Positions 33,955 through 41,758 of a stretch of 64,000 nt of DNA are shown in pieces (the first letter of the stretch is position 1; the number at the start of each line of letters is the position of its first letter). The notes below the pieces were generated by a model. The model was not told the DNA's origin. It ran no database searches and worked only from the letters and a program-made list of their open reading frames with translations. Source of the DNA: Competibacter_A sp003527885 (lineage in GTDB: Bacteria; Pseudomonadota; Gammaproteobacteria; Competibacterales; Competibacteraceae); the NCBI GenBank assembly GCA_035442025.1, contig DAORPQ010000003.1, forward strand, positions 62,001-126,000, written 5' to 3'. The position numbers were made by a program, and so were the translations under genes.

Positions 33955-35154
33955 TTGCCCGCCCAATCGCTTTTTTTCCGATTGCTTTCCTCCGAGCAGG
34001 CCGAATGGCGGCGTCCCGATGGCGGCATCCGGCGCGGCGCGCTCTCCGAACTCGCCGCGGAAACCGCCGGCGCGCGACAGATTTTAGTCGCGCCGGGCGA
34101 GGCGATCATGCTGAACCCGGTGACCGTACCCAGCCGCAAACGGGCTACCTGGGCCCGGGCCATCCCCTACGCGCTGGAAGATCAATTGGTCGAGGATATC
34201 GAGGCGCTACACTTCGTTCTGGGCAACGCGCCGGAGGGCGACCGGCTGCCCGTGGCGATCGTCAACCACAGCGCGCTGCGCGCTTGGCTGGATATGTGCC
34301 ACCAAACCGGGATCGCTCCGGCCGCCGTCATCCCGGACATCCTGCTCGTTCCCTGGCAGGAGGGCGACTGGAGCGTGCTGCTGGAAGACCGGCGAGCCGT
34401 GGTGCGGGTCGGTCGCTGGGCGGGTTTCGCCACGGAGCGGGATACGCTGGGGCTGCTGCTGGATCGAACCCTGATCGAAGCGGGCGCCGACCGGCCGCAA
34501 CGCTTGCGCATCTGGGGACGGAACGCCGCGCAGCTCTCCGAACCGGCCTTGGCCGACATCGAACGCCACATCGAAACGGAGCCTGTCGAAGCCTTGCCGC
34601 TGTTTGCCTCGGCTTTTCAGTCGGGCGCCGCGCTCAACCTGCTGCAAGGCCCGTACGGCCGGCAAAACCACTGGGGGCGCTGGCTCCGCCCCTGGCGGAC
34701 CGCCGCGGCGCTGGCGGGATCATGTCTGCTGGTGCAGGGCGTCACCACCCTTTACCAACACGAACGGTTGCAACGAGAGCTGGTCATGCTCGGCGCCGAG
34801 ATGGAGCGCGTGTACAAGAACGCGGTCCCCGAATCGACCCGCATCGTGAACCCCAAAGTTCAGATGGAAGCTCACCTGCGAGAGTTGCGCCCGAACACCG
34901 CCACCGCCGGCACTTTTCTGGAATTGCTGGATCGCGGCGCGCAACCGGTCACCAACTTCCAGGATGTCATCCTGCGCGGCTTCAGCTATCGCGATGGCCA
35001 ATTGGATTTATCCTTGCAGGGCGGTAACCCGGCGGCGCTGGACCAATTGCGGCAACAGCTCAACCAGCAACCCGGACTGCACGCCGAAATGCGCACCACC
35101 CAGCGGGAAGGGCAGATTGAAAGCAAGGTCATCCTGAAGAAGGCGGCGTCATGA
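33955..35154 (+). CDS. gspL: Type II secretion inner-membrane platform protein GspL
   Basis: 399 residues from TTG 33955. AGGA lies about 10 bases upstream, and no ATG or GTG fits better. The cytoplasmic actin-like domain (about 1-235) binds the ATPase GspE; I see P-Y-A-L-E-D-Q-L (about 64-71), a feature of GspL proteins. One membrane segment (about 250-270, A-A-A-L-A-G-S-C-L-L-V) leads to a periplasmic ferredoxin-like domain (about 320-398). It overlaps gspM by 4 bp. Confidence 0.9.
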   Translation: MPAQSLFFRLLSSEQAEWRRPDGGIRRGALSELAAETAGARQILVAPGEAIMLNPVTVPSRKRATWARAIPYALEDQLVEDIEALHFVLGNAPEGDRLPVAIVNHSALRAWLDMCHQTGIAPAAVIPDILLVPWQEGDWSVLLEDRRAVVRVGRWAGFATERDTLGLLLDRTLIEAGADRPQRLRIWGRNAAQLSEPALADIERHIETEPVEALPLFASAFQSGAALNLLQGPYGRQNHWGRWLRPWRTAAALAGSCLLVQGVTTLYQHERLQRELVMLGAEMERVYKNAVPESTRIVNPKVQMEAHLRELRPNTATAGTFLELLDRGAQPVTNFQDVILRGFSYRDGQLDLSLQGGNPAALDQLRQQLNQQPGLHAEMRTTQREGQIESKVILKKAAS

Positions 35155-35633
35155 AGGCCTGGTGGGACACTCTCAGCACCCGCGAACGCGGCCTGCTGGC
35201 GGGCGGGGTGGTGTTGACCCTGCTAGTGTTGTTCTACCTGCTGGTGTGGGAGCCTTTCCAAACCAGCAATCGCCGGCTCCGACAAAGCGTCGCCGAACAG
35301 CGCGCCGATTTGGCCTGGATGCGGCAGGCGGCCCAAGAGGTCAAGCGCCTGCACGGCATCGCCGGCGCGCAACCCACGGACGGTCGCTCCCTGCTCACTC
35401 TGGTGGATCAGACGGCGCGAGCCGCGGGGTTGGGTAACGCCTTGAAACGGGTCGCGCCGCAAGGCGATGACAAGCTCAGCGCCCAACTGGACGCCGTCGA
35501 GTTCGACAAGCTCATCCCGTGGCTCGGGGCGCTGGAACACGATTACCGCATCACCATCAACAGCCTCAGCGTCGACCGCACGGATATCCCCGGCCAAGTC
35601 AACGCCCGTCTCGTGCTCGGTGGTCGCCCGTGA
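35151..35633 (+). CDS. gspM: Type II secretion inner-membrane protein GspM
   Basis: 160 residues. A short cytoplasmic start (T-L-S-T-R-E-R-G-L), one membrane segment (about 17-36, G-G-V-V-L-T-L-L-V-L-F-Y-L-L), and a periplasmic ferredoxin-like domain with an N-terminal coiled coil. GspM stabilises GspL. It shares GTGA with gspN at its end. Confidence 0.92.
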   Translation: MKAWWDTLSTRERGLLAGGVVLTLLVLFYLLVWEPFQTSNRRLRQSVAEQRADLAWMRQAAQEVKRLHGIAGAQPTDGRSLLTLVDQTARAAGLGNALKRVAPQGDDKLSAQLDAVEFDKLIPWLGALEHDYRITINSLSVDRTDIPGQVNARLVLGGRP

Positions 35634-36394
35634 AAGGCACCGTAGGTTACGGACTGTTGGGGCTGGCAGCTTTTCTGTTCTTTCTCGCGCTCTTAGCGCC
35701 CGCCACCCTGCTGACCGACCCGCTCGACCGGCGTTTGACGGGTTTCAGCGTCCAAGCGGTCGAGGGTACGGCGACTGGAGGGGCGATGTCCGGCGTGCGT
35801 TGGCACGGCATTCGCATCGAACGGTTATTTTGGCGCTGGCGACCGCTGGCACTGTTCGGCGGCCGCCTGGAATTCAGCCTGAAAGCCGACGATCCGGCGC
35901 TCAAACTGACGGGAAACGCGGCGCTTGGGCTCAACCAGCAACTCAGCTTTCGCGACTTGGCCGGCCGGCTGCCTTTGGCGTGGTTCATCGATGGGGCTGG
36001 AGCGGCCAAACCACCGCTGGACGGGATCGGGGAATTCAACCTGCGGCATTTGGAACTGAATGCGGCCGGCCAACCGCTGGCGGCGCGCGGCACCGTGCAA
36101 ATCCTGAACCTGCGCGCCCTGCTGGGCCAGCCTCTGAACCTCGGCAATTATACGGTCCAGCTCGATTCCGCCGGTAGCGCCGACGGCATTCAAGGCAAGC
36201 TCAAGGACGACAATGCGCCGCTGGCGCTGGATGGCACGCTGAACGTGCTGGCGGATGGTCGCTACCGGCTCAACGGCCAAGTCGCCTTGCGCGACACCGG
36301 CAACGCGGCCTTGCGCCAAGCGCTCAACATGCTGGGACCACCGGGTGGCGATGGCCGCTGGGCCTTGAATTTCTCGGGGGCGCTGGCCCCGTAA
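35630..36394 (+). CDS. gspN: Type II secretion protein GspN
   Basis: 254 residues from GTG 35630 (GTGA overlap with the gspM stop). An N-terminal membrane segment (about 8-28) precedes a periplasmic beta-rich region with V-E-G-T-A-T-G-G (about 44-51), the low-complexity A-x-G-x-L/A-D patterns, and a final W-A-L-N-F-S-G. GspN is present only in some type II systems and has AsmA-like features. It is the last gene of the operon. No terminator is obvious behind it. Confidence 0.88.
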   Translation: MKGTVGYGLLGLAAFLFFLALLAPATLLTDPLDRRLTGFSVQAVEGTATGGAMSGVRWHGIRIERLFWRWRPLALFGGRLEFSLKADDPALKLTGNAALGLNQQLSFRDLAGRLPLAWFIDGAGAAKPPLDGIGEFNLRHLELNAAGQPLAARGTVQILNLRALLGQPLNLGNYTVQLDSAGSADGIQGKLKDDNAPLALDGTLNVLADGRYRLNGQVALRDTGNAALRQALNMLGPPGGDGRWALNFSGALAP

Positions 36395-36491
36395 CAAGGC
36401 GTCTCACGCGCCACCGCCCCACCCCGACCGGACTCGCTTCAACCGATCATTTTCTGTTTATTGCGACGAGACTACCAGGGAGTAACCGTCG

Positions 36492-37736
36492 ATGCGACCA
36501 AGAACACGCGGATTGCTGACCTTTCTGACGATGCTGGTGCTGGCCGCCTGCGCCACCGAACCTTCGTCGCCGACCGTCAAACTTTTGCCTTCGCTGGCTC
36601 TGTCGGCCGATTCCGCGTTCCCGGCTCACCCGGAACTCCAGCCGCAGGTTACTTTCTGGCGTAACGTGTATACCACTTGGCGACAAAACCAGGTCGTGTT
36701 ACACGATGACCGGCACCTGGATATCGTCTACGGCGTCCTCACGCTACCCGGCGCGAGCGGCGATGAAAGCCAGACCGCCGACCAGAAAGCGTTCATTAAA
36801 GGCCATTATGAAACCCTCAAGGACCTGTTGCGTCAGGTTGAGACCAAAACCGCCACCAGCATCGCCCTGACTCCGTCCGAACAGGCCCTTGCCAACACCA
36901 TCAAGAACAGCGGCGGCGGCGCTGGCGCCCTGTTCGGCGCCAGCGACCGCCTGCGCACCCAGCGCGGGCTGCGCGAGCGGTTCAAGCGCGGCCTGGAAAC
37001 CAGCGGTCGCTACGACGCCACTTTCCGCAAGATCTTTTACGAAGCCGGACTGCCCGAGGATTTGGCTTACCTACCGCATGTCGAATCGTCCTTCCAAAAT
37101 CACGCGGCCTCTTCGGCGGGCGCGGTCGGTATGTGGCAATTCATGCCCGGCACCGCCCGTCGCTTCGGGATGCTCAACGCCGCCGTGGACGAGCGGCGCG
37201 ATCCGGTGGCCGCCGCGCACGGCGCGGCCCGCTACTTGCGCGATGCCCACGACAGTCTGGGCAGTTGGCCGCTGGCGCTGACCTCCTACAACCACGGCGT
37301 GGGCGGTATGCGGCGCGCTCAGGATGCGATCGGCAACGATTTCGCGGCTATCGTGAGGGGTTATGACGGGCCCGGCTTCGGTTTTGCGTCGCGTAATTTT
37401 TACGCCGAATTTCTGGCGGCGCGCGAAATCGCCCGAAACCCGCAGCGTTACTTTCCGGAAGGCGTCCGTTTTGAGTCGCCGTTGAATCTGGATCGGGTAC
37501 GGCTGCGCCAAACCGTGGATATTTCAACCCTGGCCAGCTACTACGACGTCAACGCCTGGGAGCTCGGCAGCCTGAATCAAGCGTGGAATTCGGTGGCCCA
37601 ACAAGGGCGCATTCCCCTGCCCGCCGGCACCATGGTGTGGCTGCCCGCCGGCACGATCACCCGGCTCGCCCAAAAGGGCGCCACCGCACAGGCGCTGGTC
37701 TTGGCCGAGACTCTGACCACCGCCCGCTTGCGCTAG
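36492..37736 (+). CDS. Membrane-bound lytic transglycosylase, MltD-like lipoprotein
   Basis: 414 residues. A lipoprotein signal with lipobox L-A-A-C (Cys 20) places it in a membrane facing the periplasm. The SLT domain (about 185-310) has the catalytic Glu in H-V-E-S-S-F (about 197-202), followed by S-S-A-G-A-V-G-M-W-Q-F-M-P-G-T-A and Y-N-H-G-V-G. It cleaves peptidoglycan glycan strands with 1,6-anhydro product formation. The N-terminal 110 residues before the SLT domain are longer than in typical MltD. The C-terminal part (about 330-410) is one LysM-like segment with weak similarity, not the clear LysM repeats of E. coli MltD. Confidence 0.9.
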   Translation: MRPRTRGLLTFLTMLVLAACATEPSSPTVKLLPSLALSADSAFPAHPELQPQVTFWRNVYTTWRQNQVVLHDDRHLDIVYGVLTLPGASGDESQTADQKAFIKGHYETLKDLLRQVETKTATSIALTPSEQALANTIKNSGGGAGALFGASDRLRTQRGLRERFKRGLETSGRYDATFRKIFYEAGLPEDLAYLPHVESSFQNHAASSAGAVGMWQFMPGTARRFGMLNAAVDERRDPVAAAHGAARYLRDAHDSLGSWPLALTSYNHGVGGMRRAQDAIGNDFAAIVRGYDGPGFGFASRNFYAEFLAAREIARNPQRYFPEGVRFESPLNLDRVRLRQTVDISTLASYYDVNAWELGSLNQAWNSVAQQGRIPLPAGTMVWLPAGTITRLAQKGATAQALVLAETLTTARLR

Positions 37737-37750
37737 CCTCAGTCGATCTC

Positions 37751-37786
37751 ACGCCAAGACCCCTCCGAACGGAGGGGTCTTGGCGT
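37751..37786. terminator. 17-bp perfect inverted repeat between convergent genes
   Basis: ACGCCAAGACCCCTCCG is followed, after AA, by its exact reverse complement. It lies between the lytic transglycosylase stop and the fimV stop. Very stable hairpin on either strand, but no T-run, so it may stop transcription poorly or act as an mRNA-end protecting stem. Confidence 0.6.
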
Positions 37787-37805
37787 TGGCCGCTCACGCA
37801 ACGGT

Positions 37806-40127
37806 TCAACCGATCTTTTTGAGCAAGTCCGTGGCCCGTTGCTTTTGAGAAGCGTCCCCCTCCGACAGCACTTCTTCCAACAAACCGCGCGCGCCCACTT
37901 GATCGCCCATATCCAGATAGGCCGTCGCCAAATCCAGTTTGGTCTCGACGTAATCGGTCGTATCCATCGCATCGCGCGGCGGCGCGGCTGCCGTTTTGCC
38001 AAGTTCGATGGGCTGGTTGCCAAAATCGGGCAAGCTCTTCTCATCCAGCCGCAGCGAGATCTCGTTTCCCGATTTTCCAAGCTCCTGAGTCACATCGGAG
38101 AAGTCGAAACCCTTGTCGAGGGAAGGCCCCGGACCCGTCGGAACCGTGGGAATCGTCTGCTTATCCACCACGGCGGGTACGGCCAAGATAGACGCGAAAG
38201 ACCTTCTGGAGGCGGGCTCGGTCGCGGGTTCGTGCATGTCGATCGCCGACGGTGGGCTGAGCGCTCCCCTTCCAGGCGCGCCCGGCTTCATTTCCAGCGG
38301 TGGCAACTCGACCGACTGCGATCCGGTCTGCTGCATACCCAAGTCGCCCAAATCGAAATCGAAACCATCCAGCCGCAACTCGGACGGCAATTCCGTCGCG
38401 GGCGGTCTGTTCGGATCCAGTTGCGCCGGCGGCGGTTCGGTCACGCGTCCGGTCGGTTTGCGGGTGGCGGACGCGGTGACGGGTTCGGCATCCGGCAGCC
38501 GCGCCTCATCAAGATTCAGCGTGGGCGTAGGCAGGGGCCTGTTACCGCCAAACGCTGGTACGGGTTCGTCGATGCCAAAATCGATTTCCTTGAGCAATTC
38601 GGTTACCGACTGCGGGTGTGGCGCCGGTCGAGGAGCGGCGGCCGCCATGGCGGCAACTGCGGCGGCGCTCGCCTTGGCCGCCTCCACCGGCGTGGCGGAC
38701 CCCTCGATATTGGGCGGTAAAGGTCGCGTCAACTCGGCTTCGCGCAGTTGGGGCTGAGTCAGCGGCTCCGCAGACCCCTTGGTCACGACGGTCGTCGGCG
38801 CGCTGGCCGGTTCCGAAATCGGCCTGGTGGGGGAGTCAACCGACGGCGCGACCGACTCCGTGCGAGCGGATCGCCGCAGTAGAGGCAGCAGCAAGACCGC
38901 GGCGATCGCCAATCCGATCAACGCCAGCGCCAACCAGACCAACGGATTGTCCAGCCAACTGCCCTCCGGCTCCACCACAGGTTGCACCGGCGGCTTGACG
39001 GCTGGAGGCGGAGCGGGAGCAGGCGTCGGGGCTTCGGCCGCGACCGGCGGCTTGGACGCGGAACTGGCGGCGGGCGCGGTGCTGCCCGCAGACGCCGACT
39101 CCGGCTGCGGAATGGTGGCTTGAGGGACGATTTCCTTGGGCGGCTCGGTCGGCGACAGTATCGAAGGCGGCGCGTTCAAAGGCGGCGTCCCCGTCACACC
39201 GGGAGCGGTGAGCGGCGGCGCGGCGGCCAGCGGCGGCGCGGTGAGCGGCGGCGCGGCCAACGGTGGAACCGTCGGCGGCTTAACGTCCGGCGAGGCGCTC
39301 GCCAGACTCGGCGGCGCCGCCGCCGAAGGCTCGGTAAGAGATGGGGCAGGCGTCGCCGCGGCGCTAGCCGGCGGTGGAGGAGCGCCTTGCGCCCCCAACG
39401 CCTGAGCGGCCGGCACTTTGAGCACCGCCCCACGGCGCAGGGCATTCGGGTTGCCGCCCGCAAACGCTCCCGGATTGCCGGCCAACAAAATCGACATCAT
39501 CTGCCGCAGGTTGACATCGGACGAAGGGCGAACCCGATCGGCGATCCCCAGCAACGTTTCGCCCGGCCGAACCGGGCCGTACAGCGAAGCGCCTTCGAAA
39601 CTCACCGGCGGCGCGGGCGGAAGCTCCAATGCCGGGCGCGGTGGCGCGGAAGCCGCGGCGACCGGAGCTTTGATCGGTGGCGGCGACACCGGCGGCGGTA
39701 GCGGCGGTGGCGGCGGCTGGCGGTCGGCATACAGTTCCGGGTCGACTTGGACCGTGAATTCCCGGATCAACCGGCCACGCGACCAGAGCACTTCCAACAG
39801 CAAATTGAAATTCGGCTCCCGAATCGGCTCCGTGGAGCTGATCCTGATGAGATTCGGGCCGCCGGGCGGCGTTTCGACCGCAAAGCGCAGCTTGGCGAGC
39901 AAGGCCAAGCGCTCGACTCCGGCCTGATCGAAATCCTGCTGGCGAGGAATCCGGACGGTCAGGCCGTTGAGTTCGCCAGGATTGCTGACGATCAGCGGAA
40001 TATCGGCCTGAAAGTTCTGATTGAGCGCCGAACGCACGGCGAGCGGACCGACACCCAGGGCGAAAGCGCACAACGGCGCCGCCAGCCCGGCCAAGAGGGT
40101 TAGTCGGAATAATGTCCTGGTCGGCAT
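37806..40127 (-). CDS. fimV: FimV-like LysM/TPR pilus hub protein
   Basis: 773 residues from ATG 40127, with GGAG and AGG in the 13 bases upstream. The open frame extends far upstream but without homology. A signal peptide (about 1-24) ends at A-F-A. The FimV N-terminal domain (about 25-150) has L-N-Q-x-F-x-A-D-I-P-L. A LysM (about 176-236) has Y-G-P-V-R-P-G-E-T-L. There is a long Pro/Ala linker, one membrane segment (about 390-415, W-L-A-L-A-L-I-G-L-A-I-A), an acidic Pro-rich span, and the C-terminal FimV domain (about 725-773) with T-K-L-D-L-A-T-A-Y-L-D-M-G-D. It organises polar pilus and type II secretion machinery. Here it lies near the gsp genes. Confidence 0.93.
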   Translation of the reverse strand: MPTRTLFRLTLLAGLAAPLCAFALGVGPLAVRSALNQNFQADIPLIVSNPGELNGLTVRIPRQQDFDQAGVERLALLAKLRFAVETPPGGPNLIRISSTEPIREPNFNLLLEVLWSRGRLIREFTVQVDPELYADRQPPPPPLPPPVSPPPIKAPVAAASAPPRPALELPPAPPVSFEGASLYGPVRPGETLLGIADRVRPSSDVNLRQMMSILLAGNPGAFAGGNPNALRRGAVLKVPAAQALGAQGAPPPPASAAATPAPSLTEPSAAAPPSLASASPDVKPPTVPPLAAPPLTAPPLAAAPPLTAPGVTGTPPLNAPPSILSPTEPPKEIVPQATIPQPESASAGSTAPAASSASKPPVAAEAPTPAPAPPPAVKPPVQPVVEPEGSWLDNPLVWLALALIGLAIAAVLLLPLLRRSARTESVAPSVDSPTRPISEPASAPTTVVTKGSAEPLTQPQLREAELTRPLPPNIEGSATPVEAAKASAAAVAAMAAAAPRPAPHPQSVTELLKEIDFGIDEPVPAFGGNRPLPTPTLNLDEARLPDAEPVTASATRKPTGRVTEPPPAQLDPNRPPATELPSELRLDGFDFDLGDLGMQQTGSQSVELPPLEMKPGAPGRGALSPPSAIDMHEPATEPASRRSFASILAVPAVVDKQTIPTVPTGPGPSLDKGFDFSDVTQELGKSGNEISLRLDEKSLPDFGNQPIELGKTAAAPPRDAMDTTDYVETKLDLATAYLDMGDQVGARGLLEEVLSEGDASQKQRATDLLKKIG
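39204..39260. repeat. Ala/Pro codon repeats in the fimV linker
   Basis: Three near-copies of a 15-bp G/C-rich unit (AGCGGCGGCGCGG-type) encode P-P-L-(A/T)-A-P-P-L... in the linker just behind the LysM. Low-complexity coding repeat, not a mobile element. Confidence 0.55.
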
Positions 40128-40522
40128 GAACCTATCTCCATTCCACCGCCGAACGGCCCAAGACCTGGCGGGATTGGCTTGGATGCCGCCGCCGGTCCAC
40201 TCGGGCCGGCGGCTGTCCCACTTCAAGCCGGCAGCAGCGCCCGAGGCTTGAAGCTTCCCCTTAAAGATACTCCCTAACAAGGAGTTTTTCAGTGCGAGCA
40301 GCAACCGGCGCTTTCGCAAACGGCCGACGGGTCGCTTCGGGTGGGCTCGCGGGGCGGCGAGCTTTCCGCGCAAGGCGTCGGAGAATTTCACCCGTGCTCG
40401 TCACGTTCTGATAATAGCGCCATTTTTACATTCAATACATCCTTTCATTGCGGGCGGCGCCATCGACATTACAATTTTATTCACTTGCATACGCCAAATC
40501 TTGCCATCCGGCCGATACATCG
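40128..40522. other. 395-bp region upstream of fimV and of the broken regulator, two hairpins
   Basis: No gene is visible. Two inverted repeats lie in what would be the fimV leader: GCCGCCGG/CCGGCGGC (40188-40195 with 40206-40213) and CTTCAAGCC/GGCTTGAAG (40221-40229 with 40245-40253), the second a perfect 9-bp stem. A third short stem ACTCC/GGAGT with TTTT runs at 40269-40289. The segment 40430-40520 is AT-rich compared with everything around it, and precedes the truncated regulator. Confidence 0.5.
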
Positions 40523-40840
40523 ATGACTGTTCGCATCCTGCTGGCCAAAGACCAACCGTCCATCGCCGAAATTGTCGGGTTCGCCTTGGCGTGCGAAGGC
40601 TTTCAGATGGCGTGGCTCACCTTGGCCCGTGACGCCGAAGCCGAATTACAACGCCGAGCCTACGATCTGATCGTGTCCGATATCGGCCTACCGGACGGTT
40701 CCGGGCCGGAGCCGCTCAAACGAAGGTGGGCTGGTATCAACTGGGCGATGCGCCGAACAGCCGCCGTAACAGGCCGCTCAGCGGTAATGGCGTTGCGGTC
40801 GATGCCGCCTAGAGTTGATGAAGTGCCGCGATTGCCGTAG
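40523..40840 (+). pseudogene. Truncated response regulator (receiver-domain stub)
   Basis: The first 63 codons (40523-40711) are a convincing receiver-domain start: V-R-I-L-L-A-K-D-Q-P-S-I, then Y-D-L-I-V-S-D-I-G-L-P-D-G-S-G with the phosphoacceptor Asp intact. One of the acidic pair near the N-terminus reads Lys (A-K-D instead of V-E-D/D-D). After G-S-G-P-E the homology stops, the remaining 42 codons are unrelated, and the frame ends at 40840. The expected second half of the receiver and the output domain are missing. A CreB/OmpR-like parent is plausible from L-P-D-G-S-G, but cannot be assigned safely. Confidence 0.7.
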
Positions 40841-41056
40841 ACGTCCGACCCGACCGTCTTGACGCACCCTCGAACTGGGCCGATCCGTGGCGCGGCGGCC
40901 AAGGACCAGCGGCATTTGTCGAAGCCGCCCGTGACCGCTATCGCGCGGACATTCCGTGGCGCGATTTACCGGGACGGTTCGGTGCTTGGAGCGTTGTTCG
41001 CACACGCTTTAGCCGGCGGGCGCAGCGCGGTGTTCGGGAAAGCGTTTTCAAGCGGT
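40822..41056 (+). pseudogene. Relic of an IS5-family transposase
   Basis: In the frame starting at codon 40822, the region around 40918-41047 reads F-V-E-A-A-R-D-R-Y-R-A-D-I-P-W-R-D-L-P-G-R-F-G-A-W, then R-T-R-F-S-R-R-A-Q-R-G-V-R-E-S-V-F (each run here is broken by other residues). This matches the conserved first part of IS5-group transposases (R-x-G-I-P-W-R-D-L-P-E-R-F-G-x-W ... R-F-x-R-W-x-x-x-G-V-W-E-x-V-F). There is no start codon, no D-D-E catalytic part, and homology ends near 41050. No terminal inverted repeats were found. Its position right behind the cut receiver gene suggests that insertion and later decay broke that gene. Confidence 0.65.
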
Positions 41057-41103
41057 GCCCGCCGCCGGCTTGGACGCGCCACGATGCCGAAAAAATCACC
41101 GCC

Positions 41104-41559
41104 TCAGCCTTTTTTGGTGACCATCATGGTCGTCCGGTATTCGATGACCTGCTGATTGCGCTGGTTATAAGTTTTGTTCTCGTAAACCAACAAGAAACGC
41201 TCCGGGTTTTTGGTGGCCCGCAGCTCGATCACTTCGGCATCGGCCTTGAGCGTATCCCCAAACAGCACCGGCGATGTGACCTTCAGGTGGTCGACTCCAA
41301 GATAAGCATGGATTTCGTAGCCGTCTTGAGCCAACAGCTCGGCGAGGTTGTCCGCCTGGTGAACCAGACCGTCGGCGACGGCGAAAATGACGGGGCCGGC
41401 CAGGGAGCGCTCCTTGAACCAGGTACCCTTGGCATACTCGGCATTACTGTGAATCGCCATGTTGAACCAAGTCAGTTGGTGCAGGAGGGAGAAATCTCCG
41501 GCATCGAGCGTCCGGCAGACCCGGCACGGAATTTTGGTGCCCGCTGTTACCTTACCCAT
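41104..41559 (-). CDS. MaoC-like dehydratase (enoyl-CoA hydratase family)
   Basis: 151 residues from ATG 41559, a hot-dog fold protein of MaoC type. I see F-N-M-A-I-H-S-N-A-E-Y-A near 32-43, D-H-L-K-V-T-S-P-V-L-F-G-D-T-L (about 93-107) and the R-x-x-x-N-x-x-x-x-x-x-L-V-Y-E-N-K segment near 118-134. The hydratase catalytic Asp/His pair of (R)-enoyl-CoA hydratases (usually D-x-x-x-x-H) is not obvious, so true hydratase activity is doubtful. The family supplies (R)-3-hydroxyacyl-CoA for polyhydroxyalkanoate or acts in fatty acid pathways. It ends 48 bp from the IS5 relic. Confidence 0.75.
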   Translation of the reverse strand: MGKVTAGTKIPCRVCRTLDAGDFSLLHQLTWFNMAIHSNAEYAKGTWFKERSLAGPVIFAVADGLVHQADNLAELLAQDGYEIHAYLGVDHLKVTSPVLFGDTLKADAEVIELRATKNPERFLLVYENKTYNQRNQQVIEYRTTMMVTKKG

Positions 41560-41758
41560 AACACGGTGGTTCCTCTGCGATGATCGATTTCGACGGGAGT
41601 TTCGCCGCACCATAATACCGTTCGTGGGATCGGCGCATCGCGCCTTCCGCCCGTCGGGTAGAGGCGTCTCGCGCGCGAACGAACGGTCCTAAGATGATCG
41701 GACGGCGGACGCTCAACCCGTATCCCTTGCTGCCGTTTGAGTCGACCCGGTCCGGCGA

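Noticed and set aside
39204..39260. Mobile or satellite repeat in fimV
   Set aside because: The repeats simply encode a Pro/Ala linker in frame and decay into similar codons; no insertion features.
41104..41559. Calling this PhaJ, an (R)-enoyl-CoA hydratase
   Set aside because: The MaoC fold is visible but I could not find the catalytic Asp/His pair, so the more specific name is unsupported.
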